The notes beneath the pieces are model-generated. The model worked only from the letters and a program-made list of their open reading frames with translations. It had not been told where the DNA came from and searched no databases. A stretch of DNA of 64,000 bases. It comes from JALHNI01 sp044226365. GTDB lineage: Bacteria; Acidobacteriota; Terriglobia; Bryobacterales; Bryobacteraceae. Position 1 is the first letter of the stretch. Each line of letters opens with the position of its first letter. Shown piece after piece: positions 54,400 to 62,874 of the stretch. The stretch covers positions 1 through 64,000 of the forward strand of contig JBGAHE010000028.1 in NCBI GenBank assembly GCA_044226365.1, in the 5' to 3' direction. The translations under genes and the position numbers were made by a program.

Positions 54400-54795
54400 G
54401 TGGAGTACTCGGACGACGACAAAGACCGGCGCATTACCCAGCTGCGCAAGGGCATTCTCGAACTCGCCGTCCTCGGCGTGCTCAATCATCAGCGCCACTA
54501 CGGTTACTCGCTGGTCCGCGTGCTCGCCGAGTCGGCTTCCATCTCGCTCAAAGAAGGCACCGTCTATCCGATCCTGGCCCGCCTTGATCGCGACGGCCTC
54601 GTGCAGTCCGAGTGGGTCGAATCCGCCCAGGGGCCTCCGCGCAAATACTACGCCATCACCCCCGCCGGCCGGCAGCTCTTCGCTGACCTCAGCCGCGAAT
54701 TTGAAGTCTTAGCCGCCCTGGTGCGCAAATCGTGGTCCACCCCGGCCGCGCCCCAGGGCCCGCCCATTCTCGTTAGCAAGGAGCAGGCCTCATGA
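54400..54795 (+). CDS. PadR family transcriptional regulator
   Basis: 131 residues. Winged helix: ITQLRKGILELAVLGVLNHQ, HYGYSLVRVLAESASISLKE, GTVYPILARLDRDGLVQSEW and PPRKYYAITPAGRQLFADLS, all typical of PadR (YxxLxxL, G-x-V-Y-x-x-L, RKYYxLT). A short C-terminal helix gives dimer contacts. GTG start at 54400. It overlaps the HAAS-domain gene by 4 nt (ATGA), a common pair in Acidobacteria and Firmicutes. Confidence 0.94.
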   Translation: MEYSDDDKDRRITQLRKGILELAVLGVLNHQRHYGYSLVRVLAESASISLKEGTVYPILARLDRDGLVQSEWVESAQGPPRKYYAITPAGRQLFADLSREFEVLAALVRKSWSTPAAPQGPPILVSKEQAS

Positions 54796-55565
54796 ATCCC
54801 TACCCCGAAACCGTCGCCAAAATCGTCGACGACTACCTGTGGCGCTTGGAGCGGCACCTGAACTCCTGCTCGCTGGACGACCTCGCCCGTGACCGGGCCG
54901 CCCGCCGGGATCTCGTCCTGGAAGTCCGTTCCCACATCTTCGAGGCTTACCAGGCCGCGCCCGGCGATGACGACGTCGCCCGCATCCTCGCCGTCCTGCG
55001 CAAACTCGGCGAGCCCGCGGAGGTCATCTCCGAACGCTGGCCCGACAGCATGGTCCGCGTGGGCTCCCAACGCCGGCGGCCGCTCTACATCGTCGCCGGC
55101 ATTCTCGCCGCGCTCTGCGGCATCCCGCTTGGCTTCGGCGGACTGGCTCTTTTAACGGGCGTGCTCGTCGGGCTCGTCGCCCTGGTCGCCGCCTATTACG
55201 CCGCCGTCGCCGGACTGTTCGCCGCCAGCGCGGCCCTAATGCTCGTCGGCGTCCTGCGCCTGAACTCCACGGTCCTCATGGATCGCCTCGTCACCGTCGG
55301 CATGTTGCAGATGGACCACGATGTCGCCTTGTGGCTCGATCAGCTCACGCCCGACGCTCAAGGCTACCTGTTGATCGCCATGGCCTGCGGTTTCGCCGCG
55401 GCCGGTGTGGCCTTCGCCTGGTTGGGGCGCTATCTCGTCCGCGGTGTGCGCGTCCTGTTGGGGATGGCCGTCCAAGGCGGCCGCCACGTCGCCGCCCGTT
55501 TGCGGCGTCGTTTCTCGGGTCAGTCGCCTGATCCGGCTCCCGAATTCTCTTATGCCGCCCGCTAG
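54792..55565 (+). CDS. HAAS (DUF1700)-type membrane protein, partner of PadR
   Basis: 257 residues. The N-terminal ~90 residues form the HAAS signalling domain (YLWRLERHLNSCSLDDLARD, ILAVLRKLGEPAEVISERWP). Four to five transmembrane helices follow: about 100-120, 125-155 and 192-215 (QGYLLIAMACGFAAAGVAFA) are clear. The C-terminus is Arg-rich. Such proteins form regulatory pairs with PadR; the signal is unknown. It is coupled to the PadR gene by a 4-nt overlap. The convergent propeller gene ends 1 nt after its stop. Confidence 0.85.
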   Translation: MNPYPETVAKIVDDYLWRLERHLNSCSLDDLARDRAARRDLVLEVRSHIFEAYQAAPGDDDVARILAVLRKLGEPAEVISERWPDSMVRVGSQRRRPLYIVAGILAALCGIPLGFGGLALLTGVLVGLVALVAAYYAAVAGLFAASAALMLVGVLRLNSTVLMDRLVTVGMLQMDHDVALWLDQLTPDAQGYLLIAMACGFAAAGVAFAWLGRYLVRGVRVLLGMAVQGGRHVAARLRRRFSGQSPDPAPEFSYAAR

Positions 55566-55566
55566 C

Positions 55567-58473
55567 TTACTGCTGACGCTGCACGGTGACGACGATCGGG
55601 TCGCTTGCCTGCGCCGTAGCCAGCGAACGAATCTGCACCACGTTCGTCCCGGCGCGCACCGTCTCCGGAATCTGCGCCGCAATCTGATTCGGCCCCGTGG
55701 TGATCAGCGGCAAGGCCACGTCGTTGAACACCACGCAGCTTCCGCCCAGCACCGTCGGCAGCGGCACTTGCTCGGCCTTGGCCGCCGCACCCAAATTCGC
55801 GCCGGAAATCGTGATGAAGCTGCCGGGGCGAATGTTCGTCGTGCCGTCGGTCGCGTTCACGATCGAGCGCACCCCGTTCGGTAACCGCGGCTGCGTCGCC
55901 CCCGACGTCTGCACCAGCGGAGTCACCGTCAGCCCCGAAATGTTGATCGAATAGGCCGTCGACCCCGTCGAATCCACCACTAACTGCCGCGACGGCACGT
56001 TGGCCCGCTGCGTCGCAAATACGCTCACCTGCGGATTCTCCGGCAGCACTCCGGCCACCGTCTCGGACTGGGTCCGGATGTCCACCACCTCCAGCACCGT
56101 CCGCGGATCGTCCCGCGTCGTCGCTGTGATGTTCTGCCGCACCGGCGTGCTCGCCCGGATAAACGTCGTCTCCGACAGCGGGAACACCGCCGCAATATTC
56201 CGCTGACCCGCCGAAACCACGGTCTGCGTCGGCGGCTGACCCGGCTGCGTCGGCGCCGTCGTCTGCGTCACCCCCGGCCGCTCCGCGCCGCCAATCGGCG
56301 TCAGCGACGGGCTCAGAATTTGTCCGCCGGCCAGGTAGTAGGAAGAGTTCGACGCCGCGGCCAGCGGCCCGAAGTAGGAGAGCGGCGGCTGCGTGTTGTA
56401 GATCGTCCGCGTCGAAGTGAAGTTATCGATCAGCCCGTCGTAGAGATAGCCGATGCCCGTGCCGCCCAGCACAATCAGTTGCCGTCCGTCGGGCGACGCC
56501 GCCATGTACTGCGGAGCCGGAATCGTCGCCGGCGTCACCGAGTTCGCCTGCCGCGGCACGGCGTCCGAACCGGTCACGCGCCAGAATCCGCCATTCGACA
56601 TGATGAACTGCAGCCCCGAAATCGACATCGCCAGGGCCACCGGCCGGATCACCGTCTGATTGCCCGCCCGCGGAATCGCCGGGAAAATCACGGACTCCAC
56701 CACCCGGCTCGAATCGAGGTCGATAATCTGAATCGACTCGCCACCCGTGTTGCCCACATACAACTGCGCCCCGTCGAGCGACATCGCCATCATGTGCGGC
56801 AATTGCCCCACTTCGATCGGCGCCAGGAACTTCTGATTGCGCGTATCGAACACCTCGATCCGGTTGTAGCCGGAATTCGAGAGATACAGCTTCCCGCGCG
56901 CCTCATCCAGCACCATGTCGTACAGACCCTCGGTCGTGCTGTTCGGCGATTGCGGCACCGGATACACCACGCCCCGCTGATCGGAGTTCCGGAAGTTCAT
57001 GTACACGCGAATCGTGTTCGGCACGTTCACCGCCTGCAGCGACGAAAGAATCACGTTCACCGGACTGCCCGTATTGCTCGCCGTTCCCGTGTACAGATTC
57101 GTGCCCGCCTGCCGCACCACGCCCGCGCGCCCCGGCTCCATGATGAAGGTGATATCGGCCGGCGCTACGCCCGTCGACACCTGCGTCACCAGCGCCGCGC
57201 CCGTGTTCGGCACGCTGAAGGTCAGCTTGCCCTTGCCCAGGTTCGCGATGCGCACCGCCGCCTTGGACACGCCTTTGTTGCACTCATCGATCGCCAGAAA
57301 TACCTGCGTCGTCTCCGGCTGCAGAATCGGATAGTCGAACAACGTCGCAATCGGAATCCGCGTCAGGCCCGATTCGGAAATGGCAAAGATCTCCGCGCCG
57401 TCGCTGGTGATCACCATGCGCCCCGTCACCGATTCGGGCAGCTTAATTCCCAGGCTCGTCCCCAGGTTCCGCGCATTCGCAACCAGCAGCGTCGCCGCCG
57501 TCGTCCGCTGGCCGGTGGTCGCGTTGTTGAACGCGCCAAACACCGTCGCGCCGTCGCCTGAGAACGAACTGCCGCCGTAGTTCGCCTGCGCATTGAAGTT
57601 GTTGTTCGGATTTACAGGCAACTGAAACGGCAGATTCGCCGTCGTCGATTGCGCAATCACATTCAGATTGGCCGTGTCATACAGCGTCGACCCCGCCATG
57701 AAATAAGCCCCGTCCGGCGAAATCGAAAGCACCGTCGATTGGCCGGTCACCGTGCGGTTGCGCAGCACCGTCGCCGACGCCACTTCGTAAACGAACAACG
57801 TCGTCGAAGCCGTATTCGCCGTCTGGTTGATCGCCACCATGCCGACGATGAAGTTCCCGTCCGGCGTCGTGATCAGTCGTCCCGGAAACGGCGTCGCCGG
57901 GCGTCCCACAAAAACTGCGGGCAGCGGATTCGGCGTCGTGATCGTCGGCGGCGAAGGCACCGACGAAATCTGCAGCCCGTTCTCCTGCCGCGGATCATAC
58001 AGCAGCAGCGTGCTGGTGGCGTTGTTGGTTCCCGTGCCCTGCGTCGTGATCAGCACGCGCCCGTCGGAACCCACCGCCACGCCTTCGGGCCGCGCCGGCA
58101 AACTCACAATGCCCATGACGCGATCCGTACCCAGTTCGATCTGCGTCAGCGACGAACTCGAAACGTTGGCGACATACAAATAGGCGTTGTCGCGCGACAT
58201 CGCCGCGGAGTTCGGAAACGTCCCCACCGGAATGTTCCCCGTGATCCGTCCCTGCCGGTAATCGTAGATATCGATCCGGTTGGCGTTGGCGTTGACGAGA
58301 TAGAGACGGCCCCGTAATTCGTCAATCACAATGTCGCGCGGCTCTCCCCCCAGGTTCACCACGGTGCCGAACGTGGCCCCCGTGTTCACCGTTTGCGCCA
58401 TAGCCAAGGCCGCTACAAAACTTAACGCAAAGCCCGTTTTCATTGCGTGCCAGAAGCAGGTGCGAAATTGCAT
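55567..58473 (-). CDS. Secreted beta-propeller protein with Solibacter-type (TIGR03437-like) C-terminal domain
   Basis: About 968 residues. A signal peptide KTGFALSFVAALAMAQ precedes two seven-bladed YncE-type propellers (PRDIVIDELRGRLYLVNANA; LYDMVLDEARGKLYLSNSGY), each with many YVAN/YVGN blades. The last ~75 residues (GSFITISGANLGAAAKAEQV, LPTVLGGSCVVFNDVALPLI, PNQIAAQIPETVRAGTNVVQ) match the lineage-specific TIGR03437 domain, an IPT-like fold. Start is uncertain: ATG 58473, TTG 58485 or ATG 58443; the last gives the cleanest signal peptide. Extracellular binding is likely; no enzyme motif. Confidence 0.8.
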   Translation of the reverse strand: MQFRTCFWHAMKTGFALSFVAALAMAQTVNTGATFGTVVNLGGEPRDIVIDELRGRLYLVNANANRIDIYDYRQGRITGNIPVGTFPNSAAMSRDNAYLYVANVSSSSLTQIELGTDRVMGIVSLPARPEGVAVGSDGRVLITTQGTGTNNATSTLLLYDPRQENGLQISSVPSPPTITTPNPLPAVFVGRPATPFPGRLITTPDGNFIVGMVAINQTANTASTTLFVYEVASATVLRNRTVTGQSTVLSISPDGAYFMAGSTLYDTANLNVIAQSTTANLPFQLPVNPNNNFNAQANYGGSSFSGDGATVFGAFNNATTGQRTTAATLLVANARNLGTSLGIKLPESVTGRMVITSDGAEIFAISESGLTRIPIATLFDYPILQPETTQVFLAIDECNKGVSKAAVRIANLGKGKLTFSVPNTGAALVTQVSTGVAPADITFIMEPGRAGVVRQAGTNLYTGTASNTGSPVNVILSSLQAVNVPNTIRVYMNFRNSDQRGVVYPVPQSPNSTTEGLYDMVLDEARGKLYLSNSGYNRIEVFDTRNQKFLAPIEVGQLPHMMAMSLDGAQLYVGNTGGESIQIIDLDSSRVVESVIFPAIPRAGNQTVIRPVALAMSISGLQFIMSNGGFWRVTGSDAVPRQANSVTPATIPAPQYMAASPDGRQLIVLGGTGIGYLYDGLIDNFTSTRTIYNTQPPLSYFGPLAAASNSSYYLAGGQILSPSLTPIGGAERPGVTQTTAPTQPGQPPTQTVVSAGQRNIAAVFPLSETTFIRASTPVRQNITATTRDDPRTVLEVVDIRTQSETVAGVLPENPQVSVFATQRANVPSRQLVVDSTGSTAYSINISGLTVTPLVQTSGATQPRLPNGVRSIVNATDGTTNIRPGSFITISGANLGAAAKAEQVPLPTVLGGSCVVFNDVALPLITTGPNQIAAQIPETVRAGTNVVQIRSLATAQASDPIVVTVQRQQ

Positions 58474-58601
58474 TTCCGTTGTCAACTAAGATACCCTAAA
58501 CCCTAAATCAAACGCCAAGTTTCGCGTCGGGGAAGGGATAATCCGTTGGGTCGCGCAACAAATTCACATCCGGTGGGTTTCCGTTGCAGTCCCGGTGAAC
58601 T

Positions 58602-58958
58602 ATGCGCCGGATCATTGTTAGGAATTTGACCAAAGCGACGACTCTGGCCGATCGGGCCGGCGTCGCCAACACCCCGGAGACTCGCAATCGCGGATTGCTG
58701 AAGCATACGTCGCTCGAAAAAGGCGACGGATTATGGATCGCGCCTACGCAAGCCGTGCACATGTTCTTTATGAAGTTCGCCCTCGACTTGGTCTACCTCG
58801 ACCGCCAGAAGCGTGTCGTCAAGGTCCGGCAAAACGTCAAGCCCTGGCGCATTAGCGCGGCGCTCAAAGCCCATTCCGTACTGGAACTCCCCGTCGGTAC
58901 CATCGCCGACTCGCGCACCGAACCCGGCGACCAGATGGAGTTCAGCGACGCCGCATGA
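58602..58958 (+). CDS. DUF192 family protein
   Basis: 118 residues. Family hallmarks: TPETRNRGLLKHTSLEKGDG, MFFMKFALDLVYLDRQKRVV and HSVLELPVGTIADSRTEPGD. DUF192 proteins are small beta-rich proteins of unknown function; here there is no signal peptide. It overlaps the TPR lipoprotein gene by 4 nt (ATGA), so it is part of the pilus operon or its leader. Confidence 0.9.
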   Translation: MRRIIVRNLTKATTLADRAGVANTPETRNRGLLKHTSLEKGDGLWIAPTQAVHMFFMKFALDLVYLDRQKRVVKVRQNVKPWRISAALKAHSVLELPVGTIADSRTEPGDQMEFSDAA

Positions 58959-60007
58959 ACGCGCTGCTTCTTCCCGGCGTCCGCCCGCTCCTGGTGCCTC
59001 TCGCGGCGCTCCTGCTCGGCGCCTGTCACCACACCGCCGCTTCCAAGCTCTCGCCGGCCAAGACGCCCGTCGCCTCCGCGCCCACTCCGCCGGCCGTCAT
59101 GAAGCGCCAGATCCTCAATGCCGTCGACGCCGGTGACGGCGACCTCACCGTGCGCGACCTCCGCGACGCCATCGCCCGCGAACCGGACCGTCTTGACCTT
59201 CGTCTCGCTCTGGTCGACCACTTCGCCAAAGTCGGCGAAGCCGAACTCGTCGCCGAACATCTCCGCCTGCTCCTGGAGCGCTTTCCCGCCGACGCCGACC
59301 TGGGCCTCCGCCTCGCCCGTCAACTCCGCGCCCATGGCTCCCGTCACGAGGCCTTACGAATCTTAAGGAACTTGACGGCCCGTCAGGCAGTAGACTCACC
59401 CTCGGTGTGGTCCCTCGCCGGCATTCTCCTCGATGAGCTCGACCGGCCCATGGAAGGTGAGGCCGAGCATCGTCGCGCCCTCGCCCTCGCCCAGGAGCGC
59501 CAGGAGAACATCGACATCTACGAAAACAACCTCGGCTTCAACCTGCTTGCGCAAGGCCGCCGCGACGAAGCCGTCGCCCTGTTTCAAGCCGCGCTCGCCA
59601 AGCGTCCCCGCTCGGAAGTCGCTCGGAATAATCTCGCGACCGCGCTCGCCGCGCGCCGCGAAGGCGACATCGACAAGCCTTCCGTGCTGGCGCATTGGAT
59701 GAGCGTGACCGACGCCGCCTCGGCCCACAATAATCTGGCGGCCGTCCTGATCGAGCAGGGCCGTTACGACGAAGCCCGCGGCGAACTCGAGCAAAGCCTC
59801 CAGTTGCGCTTCGACCTCCCCGAAGCCTGGAAGAATCTACAATTGTTGAGCGAACTGGATGGCAAACCGGTCAGCGTGGCCCGTCCCACGCCCCCCGCCG
59901 CGTCCCCCTCCGGTTGGCAAAAAGTTTGGCGAGGCGTGCGCAGCACCTTCGTCGCCGAAGAGCCGGTACTAAAACCGGACCGGTCGACGCGGAGCGCGTC
60001 TCGATAG
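58955..60007 (+). CDS. TPR lipoprotein (TadD-like), first gene of the pilus cluster
   Basis: 350 residues. A lipobox (LLLGAC, Cys at residue 24) marks lipid attachment. Residues ~55-300 hold TPR-type helix pairs (EAELVAEHLRLLLERFPADA, NNLGFNLLAQGRRDEAVALF, NNLAAVLIEQGRYDEARGEL). TPR lipoproteins of the TadD type help assemble the secretin in Tad pilus systems, and the genes downstream are flp, cpaB and cpaC. The last 42 nt are inside the first copy of an 80-bp tandem repeat. Confidence 0.85.
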   Translation: MNALLLPGVRPLLVPLAALLLGACHHTAASKLSPAKTPVASAPTPPAVMKRQILNAVDAGDGDLTVRDLRDAIAREPDRLDLRLALVDHFAKVGEAELVAEHLRLLLERFPADADLGLRLARQLRAHGSRHEALRILRNLTARQAVDSPSVWSLAGILLDELDRPMEGEAEHRRALALAQERQENIDIYENNLGFNLLAQGRRDEAVALFQAALAKRPRSEVARNNLATALAARREGDIDKPSVLAHWMSVTDAASAHNNLAAVLIEQGRYDEARGELEQSLQLRFDLPEAWKNLQLLSELDGKPVSVARPTPPAASPSGWQKVWRGVRSTFVAEEPVLKPDRSTRSASR

Positions 60008-60125
60008 AAGATAGTGTGACTGACAGTAGGTAAGAAGGAGCACAAGTACTAAAACCGGACCGGTCGACGCGGAGCGCGTCTCGATAGAAGATAGTGTGAC
60101 TGACAGTAGGTAAGAAGGAGCACAA
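59966..60125. repeat. Exact 80-bp tandem duplication before flp
   Basis: Copy 1 is 59966-60045 and copy 2 is 60046-60125, identical at every base. Each carries two palindromes (ACCGG-A-CCGGT and the hairpin GACGCG-GAG-CGCGTC) and the Shine-Dalgarno AAGAAGGAG. Copy 1 also holds the end and stop of the TPR gene; only copy 2 is followed by an ATG. It doubles the flp leader region. Confidence 0.95.
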
Positions 60126-60126
60126 G

Positions 60127-60321
60127 ATGAACCGCTTGAAGCAACTGATGATGCGCCTGTGGCGCGAAGAAGAGGGCCAGGACCTCGTCGAATACGCCTT
60201 GATTGTGGCCGCCGTCGGCTTGGCGCTGATCACCACCGTGAATCAGCTCACCACCGCCGTTGTGAGCTTGTACTCAAGCATCACCCAAGGCCTCGCCTCC
60301 ATCGGCGCTTCCGGTCAGTAA
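60127..60321 (+). CDS. flp: Flp/Fap type IVb pilin
   Basis: 64 residues. Prepilin cleavage site is after Gly in EEEG-QDLVEYALIVAAVGLA; the Glu and Tyr of the mature N-terminus are those of Flp pilins (Q-D-L-V-E-Y). The hydrophobic helix that follows should form the fibre core. The short leader MNRLKQLMMRLWREEEG fits Flp. Shine-Dalgarno AAGGAG is 6 nt before the ATG. The 80-bp duplication ends 1 nt upstream. Function: the main subunit of a Tad pilus used for adherence. Confidence 0.95.
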   Translation: MNRLKQLMMRLWREEEGQDLVEYALIVAAVGLALITTVNQLTTAVVSLYSSITQGLASIGASGQ

Positions 60322-60348
60322 CGTCCCGGTACGCGGATAGCTCTCACG

Positions 60349-61905
60349 GTGGATTCCTCAGCCGCCACGCTCGACGTGCGCCCGGAGGCGCCCTTGCCAA
60401 CCGACCCCGGCCGGTCCTGGGTTCGTGTCTGGCTGGCGCCGGACCTCGCCATGGTGCTGGCGGCTGGCACCCTCTTCTACGTCCTCGTCCTGTTCGGCGG
60501 CGCGCAGCAACTCTTCCGCGATTCTGACGCCGGCTGGCACATCCGCCTCGGCGAACGTCTCCTCGCCGGACAAGGCCTCCCCACTACCGATCCGTTTTCC
60601 TTCAGCCGCGCTGGCGCCCCCTGGTATGCCTGGGAATGGGCTGCGGACCTGCTCATGGGCCTCGCCCATCGCACCGCCGGCCTCGCCGGCGTCGCCTGGT
60701 TATATAGCCTCCTGATTGCCGCTTGCACCTGGCTTTGGGTTCGTCTCAATTGGGCTGCCGGCGGCAACTTCCTGCTCACCTGCGCGCTCGCTCTGCCCAT
60801 GCTCTCCACCGCCAATCTCCATTGGCTCGCCCGCCCGCACATCCTCAGTTGGGTCCTGCTCCTCGCTTGCCTCCTCCATCTGGAGCGCCGCCGCGACTGG
60901 CACCTCACGCCCCTCGCTCTCGCGGGTGCCTTCCTCACTGGCGCCGTCTGGGCCAACATCCACGGCAGCTTCGTCCTCGCGATCGCCGGGGCTTGGCTGA
61001 TTGCCGCGGGAACCTTCCTGCGCGGCATTGTCTGGCCGGTCGATTTCGGCGTCGCCCGCGTCCGCTGGCTCATCGCGAACTCCCTGGCGCTCTTCGCCGG
61101 CACCTTCGTCAATCCTTATGGCTGGCAACTGCACGCCCACATCGCGCGTTACCTCACCGACACCGCGCTGCTCGCCCGCATCGGGGAGTTCCAAAGCTTC
61201 AACTTCCATGCCGACGGCGCCGGGTGGATCCTGCTCTCCGTCCTGCTCGCCGGCCTCGGCGGCGTGCTCGCCATCGGCGAACGCCGTCTCGACGTCGCCC
61301 TGCTGACGGCGTTCCTGCTGGCCGGCGCCTTGCGCTCCGCTCGTTTGCTGCCTCTTCTGGCGCTGCTCTTGTTGCCCTATGCCAACGCCATGCTCACCGC
61401 CAGCCTCTGGCGCGCCGACGTCCGCCGTCGCGTGCGCCGCTGGCTCACCGCCGCGCTCACTTACAGCGCCAACCTTCGCCGCTTCGACGCTCGCTTCGGC
61501 GGCTACGCCTTCGTTCCCGTGCTCCTGCTGCTCGCGGCTCTGTGGCTGCCGCTTGCCCGGCCCGGTTTTCCCTCGCCCCAGTTTCCCGTCGCCGCCGCCG
61601 CGCACCTTCCCGCCGGCGGACGCCTCCTCGCCCCGGACCTCTACGGCGGCTATCTCATCTACCGCTTCGCCGGCCAGCGCCCCGTCTTCTTCGATGGCCG
61701 CAGCGACTTCTACGGCCTCGACTTCATGCGCCACTACATCGACCTCGTCGAAGTCCGCCCCGGCTGGCAAGCCCAACTCGACCAGTGGCAGTTCACCCAC
61801 GCCCTCTTGCCGAATCGCTATTCGCTCATCCCCGCTCTCGAAGCCCGCGGCTGGCGCAAGCTCTACTCGGATCGCACCGCCACGATCCTCGAAAGGAATA
61901 ACTAG
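60349..61905 (+). CDS. Polytopic membrane protein, GT-C-like
   Basis: 518 residues starting at GTG 60349, with about 10-12 hydrophobic helices up to residue ~415. The first loop has an acidic motif, FRDSDAGWHIRLGERLLAG, like the Asp motifs of GT-C glycosyltransferases and related proteins that use lipid-linked sugars. The C-terminal ~110 residues are soluble (GGRLLAPDLYGGYLIYRFAG, PVFFDGRSDFYGLDFMRHYI). Not a known core Tad component. Being between flp and cpaB, it may glycosylate the pilin or another envelope protein; that is inference. Confidence 0.7.
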   Translation: MDSSAATLDVRPEAPLPTDPGRSWVRVWLAPDLAMVLAAGTLFYVLVLFGGAQQLFRDSDAGWHIRLGERLLAGQGLPTTDPFSFSRAGAPWYAWEWAADLLMGLAHRTAGLAGVAWLYSLLIAACTWLWVRLNWAAGGNFLLTCALALPMLSTANLHWLARPHILSWVLLLACLLHLERRRDWHLTPLALAGAFLTGAVWANIHGSFVLAIAGAWLIAAGTFLRGIVWPVDFGVARVRWLIANSLALFAGTFVNPYGWQLHAHIARYLTDTALLARIGEFQSFNFHADGAGWILLSVLLAGLGGVLAIGERRLDVALLTAFLLAGALRSARLLPLLALLLLPYANAMLTASLWRADVRRRVRRWLTAALTYSANLRRFDARFGGYAFVPVLLLLAALWLPLARPGFPSPQFPVAAAAHLPAGGRLLAPDLYGGYLIYRFAGQRPVFFDGRSDFYGLDFMRHYIDLVEVRPGWQAQLDQWQFTHALLPNRYSLIPALEARGWRKLYSDRTATILERNN

Positions 61906-61908
61906 CGG

Positions 61909-62874
61909 ATGGACCGACAGAAACTCCTCCTGATCTTTGGCGGCTCTTGGCTCCTCGCCGGCCTGCTCGCCTGGTTTCTCTACTCCACGGCCAGCGGCGC
62001 CAAGCTCACAAAATTGAAGCCCCTCATGGCCGCCGCGCGCGACTTACCTGCCGGAACACGGTTGAAGAAGGGTGACATCAAGAAGGTCAACGTGCCGGAT
62101 CGTGACTCTCCCGCCAACGTCTACCTCTCGGAGACCGAGCTCGTGAACCGCGCCCTGCTCTTCCCGATGTCGGCCAACGAAGTCTTCACCGCTGCGAAGA
62201 TCGCTTCCATCGCCGGCGTCGAAGGCGTGCCCTCCATCATCCCCGCCGGCTATCGCGCCGTTTCCGTCCTGGTCTCCGATGCCTCCGGCGCCGCCGGCCT
62301 CATCCTGCCCCGTGCCAAGGTCGACGTCATCTGTTCCCGCACCGGCAGCTTGAATGAAGCCGTCTCGAACCTCATCCTGCAGGACGTCCAGGTCCTCAGC
62401 GTCGGCCGCGTCACCGAGCTTCAACTCGCCGCCCCGGACGCCAAGGCGGCTGCTCCCGTCGTCAGCAGTTCCACCGGCACACAGCGCGCCGTCACTCTCT
62501 TAGTCACGCCTGAAGATGCCTCCAAGCTCGAGATGGCCAAGAACAACGGCAAGATCTCGCTCGCCCTGCGCAATCCCAGTGACTCGGGCCGCGTCGATAA
62601 CCCCACCCCCACCACCGGCGAAGTCATCGACCCGCTCATGGGCGATCGCCGCGCCAAGATCGCCCAAATGCGCGCCCGCTACGGCCCCGGCCGCCCCACG
62701 CCAGGCGTCGACCTTGACGATAAAGCCTGGGCCCGCCTCGTCAACGGCGACGAAGCACTCCCCACTCGCGTCACCGCGCGCCCTGCCAAAAAAGAGCCCC
62801 CAGCTAAGCCCAAGCGCGTCGTGGACGTCTATCGCGGCGACAAACACGTCCAGGAGATTTTCCAACCCGAATGA
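61909..62874 (+). CDS. cpaB: Flp pilus assembly protein CpaB/RcpC
   Basis: 321 residues. An N-terminal transmembrane helix (LLLIFGGSWLLAGLLAWFLY) is followed by the SAF-type domain (AARDLPAGTRLKKGDIKKVN) and the RcpC domain (GYRAVSVLVSDASGAAGLIL PRAKVDVI; RAVTLLVTPEDASKLEMAKN). The C-terminus is basic with many Pro residues. CpaB links the inner and outer membrane parts of Tad pili and stabilises the secretin. The stop overlaps the next start by 4 nt (ATGA). Confidence 0.93.
   Translation: MDRQKLLLIFGGSWLLAGLLAWFLYSTASGAKLTKLKPLMAAARDLPAGTRLKKGDIKKVNVPDRDSPANVYLSETELVNRALLFPMSANEVFTAAKIASIAGVEGVPSIIPAGYRAVSVLVSDASGAAGLILPRAKVDVICSRTGSLNEAVSNLILQDVQVLSVGRVTELQLAAPDAKAAAPVVSSSTGTQRAVTLLVTPEDASKLEMAKNNGKISLALRNPSDSGRVDNPTPTTGEVIDPLMGDRRAKIAQMRARYGPGRPTPGVDLDDKAWARLVNGDEALPTRVTARPAKKEPPAKPKRVVDVYRGDKHVQEIFQPE

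Noticed and set aside
56320..57561. 413-codon plus-strand open frame inside the propeller gene
   Set aside because: The translation is Arg/His-rich with no domain; the minus-strand propeller repeats are clear.
59871..60236. Minus-strand open frame with an internal repeated peptide
   Set aside because: The peptide repeat simply reflects the 80-bp DNA duplication; there is no start signal or family match.
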